64,000 nt of DNA, taken from assembly GCA_029204225.1 (NCBI GenBank), contig CM055107.1:6672873-6736872 (forward strand), written 5' to 3'. Source of the stretch: Diphasiastrum complanatum. Taxonomy: Eukaryota > Streptophyta > Lycopodiopsida > Lycopodiales > Lycopodiaceae. The notes beneath the pieces are model-generated. The model worked only from the letters and a program-made list of their open reading frames with translations. It was not told the DNA's origin and did not search any database. The position numbers were made by a program, and so were the translations under genes. Shown in pieces: positions 20,670 to 31,311 of the stretch. Numbering within the stretch: the first letter of the stretch is position 1; each line of letters opens with the position of its first letter.

Positions 20670-21351
20670 TGTAAAAATTACAGCAAATAAGGATCCTAAA
20701 ACACTTGAAATGATGAGGGAAACAATAGATTATGATTTCATAAGATTAGCACAAGTTGAACCATCAAAATCCATCAAAAATCTATGCTTGAACCTCACTA
20801 AATGGCCCAAATCCTTGAAGAAGGCTTCACACGTGTGAAAGTACGGCCTCCCACAGTCTGAGTACTGTACACCAGACCTACATTCAATCCTATAATCATT
20901 AGTAATCACAAGTACTCAAACAATTATGAACATAGAGAGCAATTGCACCATTATGAGAGAAAAATCATGAAATTGCTTGATTGATTTTGGTGAGATATCA
21001 TCACCTATATATACATGATCCATCACGGTTTTGGGCAGGTATGAGTAGCCCTAAACCTATCCCTAATGCTAATTTTGGTGGATCTTTCATCCCTACCAAG
21101 TTAGGGTTGGAATCTTGGAGATCCCTCAACAATGCAAAAATTACCAAAAATAGCTCCTATTTTTTCTCCCTTGTATCTAAGCATAATTTGGACTCATTCC
21201 AAAGGTTCTAACACTTAGGTCTACTTGAGAACATCCTTATGAATGGAATCCTATGCTATTTGGCACGTGTGACAAGCCACATCATGACCATCTAACTATT
21301 TACAAGTCATATGACCAAAACTAGTCAAGCTAGAATTGTGAATTTTTAACA
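20670..21351 (-). repeat. 3' LTR of young copia
   Basis: 682 bp. Contains TCACACGTGTGAAAG and GGCACGTGTGAC, two CACGTG-core motifs, and TATATATACATG on plus as a possible TATA region. Confidence 0.95.
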
Positions 21352-21365
21352 CTCCTCCTCACTAT

Positions 21366-24300
21366 CTAGCTTGGTTCAATCATTGCTTTACTAATCACTC
21401 CAAGTGATGATCTGAACTTCATAAAAGGTGTCTTTTGAAGTGGTTTAGTAAGTAGATCAGCTACACATTCATTTCTTGGAACATGCTCCAAAGCAATCTC
21501 CTTGGCTTGCACCATTTCTCTCACAAAGTGATGGCATATCTCAATGTGCTTAGATCTTGCATGGAAGATTGGGTTATATGCAAGGTGTTGGGCTGATATA
21601 TTGTCATTGTAGATGATTGGTGCCTCCTCTGAATCCATGATCTTTAGTTCCACCAATAATCTCTTGATCCAAAGTACCTCCTTTGTAGTGGTTCTCAAAG
21701 CTTTGTACTCGGCCTCGGTTGAAGATAGAGATATAGTTTCTTGCTTTTTTGAAAGCCATGAAACCACACCTTCTCCTATGAAAGTTGAATAGGAACTTGT
21801 TGATTTCTTATCCCTCTTGTCCCCTGCAAAATCTGAATCACTAAATGCATGAAGGTTAATCACATCTCCTCTATATAGAATCCCAAAATCCAATGTACCT
21901 GAGATGTATCTTAGAATCCTCTTAGCCTTTTTCCAATGGATATTCAATGGCTTTTGCATGGATTGGCTCAACCTACATACACTAAAGCTAAGATCTGGTC
22001 TAGTTATAGTGATCCACATTAAGGAACCTATAAGTTGCCTAAACAAAGTGATGTCCATGAAGGATCTTTCATCATCTTCATTTGGCACTTTTACATCTTG
22101 CTCCATTGGTGTGTCAACACTTTTGCATACTTCCATCTTAAACTTCTTCAAAAGACTTTGAGCATAGTTTACTTGACTTATAAAGATAAAATCAGACCCT
22201 CTAAGTACTTCTATGCCTAAGATGAAGTGAAGACACCCTAGATTTACCATCTTGAACTCTAAGGATAGATCTATCTTGATTTTTTCAATACAATCAACAC
22301 TATTTCCACTAATGATGATGTCATCTACATAAATGAGTAAAAGTACAATACCAACATCATCAAACTTAATGTAAAGAGTGGGATCATATTCACTTTGAAC
22401 AAAAGAAAGTGAAATAAGATAGCAATGTAGTCTTGAATTCCAAGATCTCGAGGCTTGCTTCAAGCCATAGATGCTTCTTTGGAGATGGCATACTTTGTTC
22501 TCCATTCCATGCTTGATGAACCCTTGTGGCTGCTCCATATAGATATCCTCTTCCAAAAAACCATTCAAGAAAGCATTAGAGACATCCATTTGACATAGAA
22601 TCCATCCAAAATGTGATGCAAGTGCAATGATTAGTCTTATTGTGACCATCTTGGCCACGGGTGCAAAAGTTTCCTCATAGTCTATCCCTCTCTCTTGAGC
22701 ATAACCTTTTGCAACTAATCTTGCTTTATGTTTGTTAACACTCCCATTTGCATTCAACTTAAGCTTGAATACCCACTTGCATCCTATTACATTCCTTTGA
22801 GGTCTCTCAACAAGCAACCAAGTTTCATTCTCAATCAAGGCATCATACTCATCCAACATAGCTTTATACCATTCTTTGGAGTTCAATGCATCTTCAACAT
22901 TAGACGGTTCTTCAAAACTAGATAAAGCATAAGAAGTGGATGATATACCCTCAACTTGCTGTCCTTTGCCTTGATATGTGAGCCTTGATGGCTCCACTTT
23001 TGCCCTTGAAGATCTCCTTGGTGTGATAGGTGGGTTTGGTGCTTGCTCCTCCATGAGCTCCTCCTCAAAACCAAGATCTTGCTCCTCGGCCATCTTCTTC
23101 TTGATTGTTGGAGCACTTGAGCCTTCTTCAAGCATATGCATATGATGTTCATCAAAGATGACATCCCTTGAAACAACAAATTTGCTCAAGGATGGGAGAT
23201 AGACTTTGTAGCCCTTGCTTGAGCTTGCATATCCAAGCATGATCCCTCTTGTGGAAGATGGATCCTCCTTGGTTCTTGTTTCCAATGGCACATGCACATA
23301 ACATATACACCCAAAAACTTTCAAGTGATTAAGATTGGGTTTCTTTCCATACAACATCTCATAAGGAGTTTTGCCTTCAATTGCTTTGCAAGACACCCTA
23401 TTCATCAAGTAGTTTGCACATACAAGAGACTCACCCCAAAAGGATTTGGGCAAACAAGCATCTAATCTTAAAGCCTTAGAACATTCACATAATGTTCTAT
23501 TCCTTCTTTCAGCAACTCCATTTTGTTGAGGAGTGTAAGGACAAGAAGTCTCTTTCTTGATCCCTTCCTCCTCACAAAAGGCCTTGAACTCATTGGAGAT
23601 GAATTCTCCACCATTGTCACTTCTAAGAATCTTGATGCTATGATTATGATGCTTTTCCACAAACAACTTGAATTTTACAAAAGTATCAAATACTTGAGAC
23701 TTGAAGGAAAGTAAGAACACCCAACAATATCTTGAGTAGTCATCAATGAAGGTTAAAAACATGGATGAACCTCCATTAGATTTGGTGCTAGCAATGTGCA
23801 CATCCGAGTGTATGAGTTCAAGAGGATGAGATGACTTTGTGATGGAGTTAGGAAACACCTTCTTATGTGCCTTGGATAAGGCACAAGCTTCACAAACCTT
23901 GTCTTCCTTCCCAATAGACCTTGGTAGGCCTAAAGCATACTCCTCCTTGATCATAGCCTCCATGGAACCCGAGTTGACATGTCCAAGTCTTTTGTGCCAT
24001 AAATTAAAGGTAGATATCTTGCTCTTCTCGGCCAACATGACAACATTAGTATCCACAAATGCATCCAGCTTATAAAGTTTGCCAAGTCTAGTGCCCTTAG
24101 CCACTATCTTACCCTTCTTCTTGATGAAACATTCATTTGAAGCAAAGTCAACATTGAAACCATTGTCTACCATTTGGCCAACACTTAGTAGATTCTTTGT
24201 TATTGTAGGAATGTACAAAACACCTTCTATGTTGATCTTTTTGGAAGATCCTAAGCAAAGGGGAATGCTACCAACTCCTTCAATCTTACAAGCTTCATCA

Positions 24301-24848
24301 TTTGCTGTATAGATAGACTTTATAGGTCCATCATAAGATAAGAGAGAAGAGAAAAACTCCCTTTTACTAGTCATGTGTGAACTAGCACCCGAGTCAATCC
24401 ACCAAGGATCTTCTCCTTTGAAGCTTGTTGAAGAAAATATGGACATCATGAGAGAGTCCTCATGTGAACTCTCCTCCTCCTCTTCTTTGCTCATGTTGGC
24501 TTGGCTTTGATCTTGCTTCCTCTTGAAGCATTCCGAGGCATAATGCCCCATCTTGCTACAATAGTAGCACTTCACCTTTGATTTGTCCTTCTTGACTTTG
24601 GTGGTTGATGGAGATGTCTTTGGGGGTCCTTCTTGATCCTCAAGCTTTGTAGACTTCTTGAATGTTGATCCTTTGCCTTTGGACTTGCCTTTGCCTTTGG
24701 TGAAGAGAGCTTGGTCATCTCCACCTTGGATGGAAAGCCTATCCATCCTCTCTTGCATTTGGCTCCTTCTTGATTCCTCGGCCATGAGTGTGCCTTGGAG
24801 TTCTTCAAGTATGGGTAGCTTACCCATAATTGCATATCCCTGAACCAA
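21366..24848 (-). CDS. copia polyprotein: zinc knuckle, protease, integrase, RT, RNase H
   Basis: 1160 codons open. The listed first codon is only the start of the open frame; translation would have to come from gag. In order: CCHC knuckle CYYCSKMGHYASECF (about residue 95), protease WWIDSGASSHM (150), GAG-pre-integrase LWHKRLGHVNSGSM (283), integrase core with IHSDVHIAS, TFIDDYSRYCW and SDNGGEFIS (350-420), [15 protein letters not shown] with CKWVFKLKLN, CQMDVSNAFLNGFLEEDIYM and LLLIYVDDIIISG (690-880), RNase H with AFSDSDFAGDKRDKK and SLSSTEAEYKAL, ending ADLLTKPLQ. All catalytic positions I checked are intact. It makes the capsid-processing and integration enzymes of the element. Codon frame -1 relative to gag. 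Confidence 0.95.
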   Translation of the reverse strand: MVQGYAIMGKLPILEELQGTLMAEESRRSQMQERMDRLSIQGGDDQALFTKGKGKSKGKGSTFKKSTKLEDQEGPPKTSPSTTKVKKDKSKVKCYYCSKMGHYASECFKRKQDQSQANMSKEEEEESSHEDSLMMSIFSSTSFKGEDPWWIDSGASSHMTSKREFFSSLLSYDGPIKSIYTANDEACKIEGVGSIPLCLGSSKKINIEGVLYIPTITKNLLSVGQMVDNGFNVDFASNECFIKKKGKIVAKGTRLGKLYKLDAFVDTNVVMLAEKSKISTFNLWHKRLGHVNSGSMEAMIKEEYALGLPRSIGKEDKVCEACALSKAHKKVFPNSITKSSHPLELIHSDVHIASTKSNGGSSMFLTFIDDYSRYCWVFLLSFKSQVFDTFVKFKLFVEKHHNHSIKILRSDNGGEFISNEFKAFCEEEGIKKETSCPYTPQQNGVAERRNRTLCECSKALRLDACLPKSFWGESLVCANYLMNRVSCKAIEGKTPYEMLYGKKPNLNHLKVFGCICYVHVPLETRTKEDPSSTRGIMLGYASSSKGYKVYLPSLSKFVVSRDVIFDEHHMHMLEEGSSAPTIKKKMAEEQDLGFEEELMEEQAPNPPITPRRSSRAKVEPSRLTYQGKGQQVEGISSTSYALSSFEEPSNVEDALNSKEWYKAMLDEYDALIENETWLLVERPQRNVIGCKWVFKLKLNANGSVNKHKARLVAKGYAQERGIDYEETFAPVAKMVTIRLIIALASHFGWILCQMDVSNAFLNGFLEEDIYMEQPQGFIKHGMENKVCHLQRSIYGLKQASRSWNSRLHCYLISLSFVQSEYDPTLYIKFDDVGIVLLLIYVDDIIISGNSVDCIEKIKIDLSLEFKMVNLGCLHFILGIEVLRGSDFIFISQVNYAQSLLKKFKMEVCKSVDTPMEQDVKVPNEDDERSFMDITLFRQLIGSLMWITITRPDLSFSVCRLSQSMQKPLNIHWKKAKRILRYISGTLDFGILYRGDVINLHAFSDSDFAGDKRDKKSTSSYSTFIGEGVVSWLSKKQETISLSSTEAEYKALRTTTKEVLWIKRLLVELKIMDSEEAPIIYNDNISAQHLAYNPIFHARSKHIEICHHFVREMVQAKEIALEHVPRNECVADLLTKPLQKTPFMKFRSSLGVISKAMIEPS

Positions 24849-25327
24849 AATTCAAAGCTTAGTCCATTCAATATGAGTTGAACAAGCTCTTCATCCTTGA
24901 TAGGGTCACCTATAAAGGCTAGCTCTTTGTTCAATTCCTTTACTCTTAGGACAAAAGTATGTGCACTCTCTCTTTTCTTTTGATAGCTTCTATAGATTTG
25001 ATTCTTCAAAGCTAACATTCTAGTTTGGTTCTTGGATTCATAGACCTTTTGCAAAGTCTCCCAAGCATCTTGAGCTGAAGTGCAATCTCCTACCTCTCTT
25101 AAGAGTTCATTTGCAATATTCATTTTTATGCAATGTAGTGCAACATTGCACCTCTTGATGTATTTGGCTTTTTCTTGAGGATGAATAGGTTCACCCTCCT
25201 TACCATTTACAATTTCCATCAGATCTTGCATGATCATGATATATTCCATTTTAACTTTCCATATGGAATAGTTAGTTTTGTTGAGCCTTTCATTAGTATC
25301 CAAAAGATATGCATTTATAGATGCCAT
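24572..25327 (-). CDS. copia gag, frameshifted at its 3' end
   Basis: 251 aa from a good ATG. The N-terminal two thirds is copia capsid (DUF4219/UBN2 type): MASINAYLLDTNERL, TNYSIWKVKMEYIMIM, DAWETLQKVYESKNQTR, LVQLILNGLSFEFW. After FEFW the frame is lost. The sister element at 58.0 kb reads SEFDNLVQSYAI where this one reads FEFW then frame-shifted VQGYAIMG. This is best explained by a 7-nt loss. From there to 24572 the frame is out of register with pol and encodes nonsense. A copy with this lesion should not make Gag-Pol. Confidence 0.9.
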   Translation of the reverse strand: MASINAYLLDTNERLNKTNYSIWKVKMEYIMIMQDLMEIVNGKEGEPIHPQEKAKYIKRCNVALHCIKMNIANELLREVGDCTSAQDAWETLQKVYESKNQTRMLALKNQIYRSYQKKRESAHTFVLRVKELNKELAFIGDPIKDEELVQLILNGLSFEFWFRDMQLWVSYPYLKNSKAHSWPRNQEGAKCKRGWIGFPSKVEMTKLSSPKAKASPKAKDQHSRSLQSLRIKKDPQRHLHQPPKSRRTNQR

Positions 25328-26125
25328 CTAGTCTCCTAATCAAGGACTTGACACAAATGAAGGTTACTTCTATTGATTTGATTGAAGGTCTACCTTATCC
25401 CACTTCTTAGGGACCTGAAAAGATCAGTAATAGACTTCCTATAAAGATCTAAGAATGATCTCTAACAAAATCAAATCATAGAATACTAGAAACAATGCAC
25501 TTGCTTGATTGAAGTAGACAATACTAGTAGAATTGCCCCTCTTTCTATAAAGAACATTAAAGCTTCCAAATGATCTGATCAAGAGTTAATTTCAGCAACC
25601 TAATATACTTCCAAAATCACTTGTAAAAGATCTAAATGTAACTTAATGAGGATGCAACACAATCTACTATCCAATCACAAGCAAAAAATGATCAAAATTA
25701 ATGAAAAATTGATCTAATTTGGTGCATAAGTCAAGCAATGGTTGGACTGAACCTAAATCACTTTAGGAGGTGCCTACTACACCTTAGAACAGCATTGAAG
25801 AGTCCCCAAAACTCTGATCTTCCCTCTCCTTGAATGCTAGAAAGCCTTCTCTATGAAATCACCTCCAAAACTCGCTTAGAAATCAATGCTTGGAGCAAGC
25901 AAAACTTGCTATCTTGGTAATGTGAATTGAATTCAACTTTGCCTCTGGTTTTAGACACCTAAACACCTGAAAATTAAGTCACACAACACCAATCTCCAAT
26001 GTATTTGACTCACTTTGAGTTCTAGAATCAATACTAGATGCTAAGATCCAATCTACACAAGATTTAGATCAAAAATTGTGATCAAATTGAATGCAAACCA
26101 AGGATTTAGCTCATTTCAGCCTTTA
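25328..26125 (-). other. 5' leader of young copia
   Basis: An 800-bp noncoding leader between primer site and gag ATG, where packaging signals would lie. No stable ORF. Confidence 0.7.
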
Positions 26126-26138
26126 GGCTCTGATACCA
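26126..26138 (-). promoter_or_regulatory. primer-binding site (tRNA-iMet type)
   Basis: TGGTATCAGAGCC on minus, immediately next to the 5' LTR. Confidence 0.95.
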
Positions 26139-26819
26139 TGTAAAAATTACAGCAAATAAGGACCTAAAACACTTGAAATGATGAGGGAAACAATAGATTA
26201 TGATTTCATAAGATTAGCACAAGTTGAACCATCAAAATCCATCAAAAATCTATGCTTGAACCTCACTAAATGGCCCAAATCCTTGAAGAAGGCTTCACAC
26301 GTGTGAAAGTACGGCCTCCCACAGTCTGAGTACTGTACACCAGACCTACATTCAATCCTATAATCATTAGTAATCACAAGTACTCAAACAATTATGAACA
26401 TAGAGAGCAATTGCACCATTATGAGAGAAAAATCATGAAATTGCTTGATTGATTTTGGTGAGATATCATCACCTATATATACATGATCCATCACGGTTTT
26501 GGGCAGGTATGAGTAGCCCTAAACCTATCCCTAATGCTAATTTTGGTGGATCTTTCATCCCTACCAAGTTAGGGTTGGAATCTTGGAGATCCCTCAACAA
26601 TGCAAAAATTACCAAAAATAGCTCCTATTTTTTCTCCCTTGTATCTAAGCATAATTTGGACTCATTCCAAAGGTTCTAACACTTAGGTCTACTTGAGAAC
26701 ATCCTTATGAATGGAATCCTATGCTATTTGGCACGTGTGACAAGCCACATCATGACCATCTAACTATTTACAAGTCATATGACCAAAACTAGTCAAGCTA
26801 GAATTGTGAATTTTTAACA
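26139..26819 (-). repeat. 5' LTR of young copia
   Basis: 681 bp, identical by eye to its partner except for one missing base. It should hold the promoter, transcribing toward lower coordinates. Confidence 0.95.
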
Positions 26820-27140
26820 GATCCAAGATACAATCTATCCAAAGACATGTGCCCTAGAACGAAAGTAGATCAACAAGAAATGTGCAAGTACCCCTATCAG
26901 TTAGTCATAGGTTCTATCATGTACTCTATGATCTGCACACGACCTGATCTTGCATATGCTGTAAGCACACTGTCGCAATTCATGTTCAATCCATTTTTGC
27001 AAAGGAGCTTCAACATGTGTCTTCAAGGGAATGTGTAGCTGATATCTTCAATAAAGCATTGGGAAAGGACTTGTTCATGAACCATAGGACTTCACTTGGA
27101 GTGCTATCAAAGTCTATGCTAAAACTAGTTGAAGAGGGAG
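26820..27140 (+). pseudogene. copia RNase H pieces, continuation of 19102-20669
   Basis: YPYQLVIGSIMYSMICTRPD and LAYAVSTLSQFMFNP directly continue the RT interrupted at 20669. Near 27000 a deletion removes most of RNase H and joins to the C-terminus ECVADIFNKALGKDLFMNHR, with a stop before the purine tract GAAGAGGGAG at 27131-27140. Confidence 0.9.
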
Positions 27141-27787
27141 TGTGAAAGATTCAACTAGTTTGATCATTTGGTCAATATTTTCATATTTGGCATATTGAGG
27201 CCAAAACTTGTTTTAGACTTAGAGATTGACTTTTCAAAGTTCATTAGTCTAAATTTTATTTGAATAAACACTTTTTGAAAGTGTGGGAAAGTTAGAATGC
27301 GAGTTTGAGTAGATTCAAATTTGAATAGTTGGGTGCATTGAATCTAGACCCAGAAATAGTAGGGTTTGCATTTTGGAGGGAAAGCCAAGTGTCCAAATAG
27401 GGTTTGGACCTATTATAAAAGGATGTAACTCGTGGAGAGAGCAATCTTCACTTCTCTATCTCATTTCATGCTTCTACATGGTTCTCTTGGGTCCTACTAT
27501 CCATTGGTGCACTATATTGGTGATTGCTTGCAATTCTATGTGTAGAATGATCTATATTTGTTATTTTTGGATCCACACGTGTGAAATACAGTAGCTTGCT
27601 AGTTTTGTACGGACAACAATAGTTCTTTATCATTTCACTCAAGTTTGATCAAGTTCTATTAGTATTTGCATCTCATTTTGTGTGTAGATGCTGATTTTTC
27701 TACATTGGTGAGATTGGTAGTGTATTTCTCTTTCTAACCAAAGATCATTCAAGTGGATTGGATCATAATGATTTGAAATCCTTCACA
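27141..27787 (+). repeat. copia 3' LTR, 647 bp
   Basis: Begins TGTGAAAGATTC after a purine tract and ends ATCCTTCACA, so the ends are inverted (TGTGAA/TTCACA). It has a TATA-like ATTATAAAAGG near 27411. No matching 5' LTR is in the window: the LTR piece at 18430-19101 is a different sequence. The pieces from 19 to 27 kb are therefore probably chimeric. Confidence 0.8.
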
Positions 27788-27799
27788 AAAGGCCTTTTG

Positions 27800-28294
27800 G
27801 ATGAATGGGACAAAACAGACGCAAAACCAGTAATGCCAGAGCCCATATATTGTACGGGGGGGGAGCTACGATGAGACAAGTAACGTCCTCCACATCGGGA
27901 CAATGTGGGAGAGTGAGGAACACAACATCACCCTACCAATCAAACACAAGAGATTCGATGATGAGGCAGTAGTGGTAGATGGAGAATCAGGTGTCAATTT
28001 GATCTCCACTAATTTGTATAAAGCTAGCAAAATTCGCCATCAAGCTAGCGGATCAGTTTGTGTAAAACCAAAGGGTGTGGTTGTCAATATCCCTGTAAAA
28101 ATAACAGGCATGCAGTTTGTGATTACTTTTGTAGTGATGGACATACCAGAGTCCCCATCTGCATACCGTGTTTTGCGCAAGTAGTACACTATTGGGCTAC
28201 GGGAAAACTCACCTTTGAGAAAAGAGAACATGTTGTAAAGGTCGATCCAACCACATGGGCGGTGAAACCTATTGCACCCAAGGCTGATGACTGA
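27800..28294 (+). pseudogene. Ty3/gypsy protease fragment
   Basis: Retropepsin-like text: VVVDGESGVNLISTNLYKA, in which the usual DSGS or DTGA core has become DGESG, then KPKGVVVNIPVKITGMQFVI and TFVVMDIPESPSAY. A frameshift at 28180 leads to YWATGKLTFEKREHVVKV. It lies directly upstream of RT text of the same gypsy family. Confidence 0.75.
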
Positions 28295-28434
28295 TCATCC
28301 ACGATAGATCATACAATGTCAAGCCAAGGGTAGTCACTATGACTCAAAGATAGATGGACGGATGCATTAGCAACGATTGACTGCCAAGCATATCAATATG
28401 AATTAGATCTTGAACCCAACACATCTTCACCCAA

Positions 28435-28980
28435 GTGTTACACCATGGACACACCAAACAAGTCTTCGAGGGACCTATGCGAATGCAACCAATGGACCTT
28501 GCCAAGCTAGATGAAGAAGAAAAGATCGTACATGTGGAAGAGCAGTTAACACCCACACAATTCAAGCGGCTATTTTCATTGTTGGTGGAGTACAGAGATT
28601 GTTTTGCTTGGAATTACAGTGATCTGAAGGGCATCCCACCAACAGTAGTCCAACACACCATATTGTTAGACGTTGATTTCATTTATGAAATCGAACACAC
28701 TGAATGGATATCATCGATAGTTATAGTACCCAAGAAGAACGACAAAATGCAAATTTGTGTAAATCTGAAGGCACTAAATGCAGTCTCCAAAAAAGATCAT
28801 TTCCCTTTGCCCTTTACGAAAAGTGTCCTTGACAGGGTAGCTGGAGCTGAAGACTATGGTTTTTTAGATGGCTTCAACGGTTACAATCAAGTGAAGATAG
28901 CACCTCAAGACCAGAATAAGACAACATTTGCCACGGAATGGAGAACCTATGCTTATAAGATAATTGTCTGGAAGTTTTAA
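28435..28980 (+). pseudogene. Ty3/gypsy reverse transcriptase fragment
   Basis: 181 aa open: LVEYRDCFAWNYSDLKGIPP, VQHTILLDVDFIYEIEHTEW, KKNDKMQICVNLKALNAVSK, DHFPLPFTKSVLDRV, FLDGFNGYNQVKIAPQDQNK, then a break after TEWRTYAYKIIVWKF. It ends before the catalytic YxDD box, so it is truncated. Same family as 5810-6398. Confidence 0.9.
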
Positions 28981-29999
28981 TAGATATTTGGTAGCTGATC
29001 CATCAGTTTTGATAAATTTTGCCCTTATTTTGCCACTGTTCCTGATATCAAAGTCTCTATTCGGCGAATCGGGGGGCTTATTGGTGTAATTTAATGATCT
29101 ACTTACTTCTTGATCCTATCTGGACCTGGATCCCTCTTGGATCTTGTTGGATCTTCTTTGATCTTGTCAGATCTGACTGAATCTTGATACATATAGCTTG
29201 ATCTGTTTTGATTTTTCTAGATCTGGCTGTGATGGCCTTGTAGATGAACTTTTCATCACATTCCATCACCAAATGAGGTTGACAATACTTGTGCAGCTGG
29301 CTACCGTTGATGGGTGTGTCGAAAGGCGTCCCATCAGAAGGTCATAATTCAATCTCGTTGGTCTCCTTGCCCTTTGGCACACATCACATTTCCTCAAGTA
29401 TTCTTCCGTATCCTTATGAATCGTTGGCCACCAGCATCCTAATAGTCAGATCTAACTTGGATATAACAGATTACCAGTTTGTAAAAGTTAAGGATCAGAG
29501 AATCTCAAGATCTTGTCAGAAAACACTCAAAAAGAGCACTTTTTTCATGATTTTTGGAGATTCCTTGGCAGATAGCTCTTGAAACTTGGACAGTCACTAG
29601 ATGTGACTCAAATGCATCTATGAAAATCTCTACAAGAATTACTGATAGAAAAATCATCATTTTTTAGTACTTGCAAGGGTTCCAAGGAGCAGAATCTTCA
29701 GAACCTTCGCGCATCAAGACCATCAAACCAACCTTTGCAAGGGGCATAAATGGAATCAGAGTAGTGAAATTAGCATGTCTACATGGTCTAATCTTCAAAA
29801 TCCAACTACTGGAGCAAGTTGTGCTAGCATTCACTTCCTACGAGGATTGAACCCTCGCAGACTGTCTGAACCCTCGCAGAACCTTTACAGGGCAGACAAA
29901 TCACCTTCTCAACTCTCGCAGACTTCTCTGAGGTCTTAGAATTTTGTGAAGAAGGTCTCTACCAAAATTTAAGCGGAACTGACGCACTCTAAATTCTGC
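28981..29999. other. unassigned, possibly gypsy LTR-like
   Basis: Near 29069-29087 a GGGGGG run is followed by TTATTGGTGTAATTT, which resembles a purine tract and LTR start, and a TATA box follows 0.9 kb later. Simple GATCTT/GGATC repeats run from 29100 to 29220. No second copy is in the window, so LTR identity is unproven. Confidence 0.35.
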
Positions 30000-30007
30000 T
30001 ATATAAG
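30000..30007 (+). promoter_or_regulatory. TATA box
   Basis: CTATATAAGGG, about 275 bp upstream of the ATG at 30277. Plausible promoter for the following ORF. Confidence 0.5.
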
Positions 30008-30276
30008 GGCTGAATTCGAGTCATTTTTCACCTTTCCTAGCAAAGCTCTGTTCAATTTTTGACTAGAATTTTCAAGTTCTCTAAATGTGACCAAACTTCA
30101 TACAAGCCATCATCTGCATACTCTGAACCCAGATTTACACTCTGAACCACTGTTACTACCATCCAATTCTTGTTTTCTATTGTTTTTTTCGTTTCCATCA
30201 TTTTTACCATTCCCATTGTTTTCTTACTTTTTTACAACTTTTTATTCATAACAAACTTTAACTTATAACCGCTAAC

Positions 30277-30780
30277 ATGGCCTCCTCACCTTCTGACGAC
30301 TCTGGCACCAAGCAGGTGATCCAGCGTGAAATACCATCAGCCACCCAAATTTGGCCCTTGCCTTCTAATGCCTTGCAGATTAAACTATGGCTTCATATTG
30401 CTGGCCCACTTCTTGAAGCAATGGGGTTCTACCCAACGCTTTTTAGCTCTAGCATTAACATGGGCCTCGTCCTTCATGCTTATGCCACCTGGGACACACC
30501 AAAGTCGCGTTTCCACTTCCTGTACTAGGGTACCACGCACAAGGTATGGATTAACGCAGACTCGATGGTTACTATCAGCATTATGTCTGGTGACCGCCAG
30601 CCCATCTCGGCATTATGTCCGATGACTGCGAGCATTATATTTGCCCATCTCTGATCGTCAGGCGAAAGCTTTGATAAAGTCTTTCGTAACCCAGATTGCA
30701 CCTGAAATTCCAATCCAAACTAACAACGGGTACCTGATAAAGGCTATCACAGACCCAGTCATTTAGGTGGATGTGCATCT
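30277..30780 (+). pseudogene. unknown retroelement-like ORF, N-terminal part
   Basis: Begins at a well-placed ATG (MASSPSDDSGTKQVIQREIP) and reads to YATWDTPKSRFHFLY, then a stop (TAG). It continues in the same frame as GTTHKVWINADSMVTISI. Further on, in another frame, comes SFVTQIAPEIPIQTNNGYLI. I do not recognise the family. Its position after a TATA box and before the duplicated protein at 31312 suggests ORF1 of a retroelement. Confidence 0.4.
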
Positions 30781-31311
30781 GTTGAACAACTTTTTGGTTG
30801 TTTCAACATTTTGCAAGGACAAAATCTAGTCCAGGCTACTTAGTTAGATTGTAGTCTTTCTTGAGATTCCCTGGCCCCACGGTTGTGCCATATAACTTCT
30901 CGAGGTGAAAGTGCGTGGGTTCCGCCATTCTAGCATCTTATCATCCACTGTGCCACACACTAACCTTTATCCTCCATCCACTACATCCACGTCCGAAACC
31001 TGTAGTCACTAACACGACGGCCAGCAAAAGAATCCATCCACCTTGTTTCCACCACCGTCCCTCTTCAGTTCAATCCATCCGATTCATAGTTGTCCCCCAA
31101 CACCCTGGACTGGATGCAAGTCATTAGTTTCACATCGCCAAGCCAGGGCACATCTTTCTCTTCTTCTCCCTCTGTCCTTCACACCACCTTCTAGTTTTCC
31201 TCTGTTCCACCCATTCTCTGTTTTGAAAAAATTGTCCCTCTCCCTGTCTCCACTTTTGTTTTCCTCACACCACCCACTTCTCCATCAAAGGTTGTCGAGG
31301 GTGACAAACCG

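Larger units (their letters stand above)
20670..26819 (-). mobile_element. young copia LTR retrotransposon, 6150 bp
   Basis: Minus orientation. LTRs at 20670-21351 and 26139-26819 start TGTAAAAATTAC and end GAATTTTTAACA. Compared by eye they differ only by one base (GGATCC against GGACC near position 23 of the LTR). Perfect 5-bp target duplication GATCC at 20665-20669 and 26820-26824. Primer site at 26126-26138 and purine tract (GAGGAGGAG on minus) at 21352-21360. It splits the older plus-strand copia between PIDTLMDP and RYNLSKDM. The near-identical LTRs mean a recent insertion. Pol is one open frame, but gag carries a frameshift. Confidence 0.97.

Noticed and set aside
24830-24860. Programmed -1 frameshift between gag and pol
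   Set aside because: No canonical X XXY YYZ slippery heptamer in frame, and the sister element suggests a 7-nt loss at the junction; copia of this type usually uses one frame.
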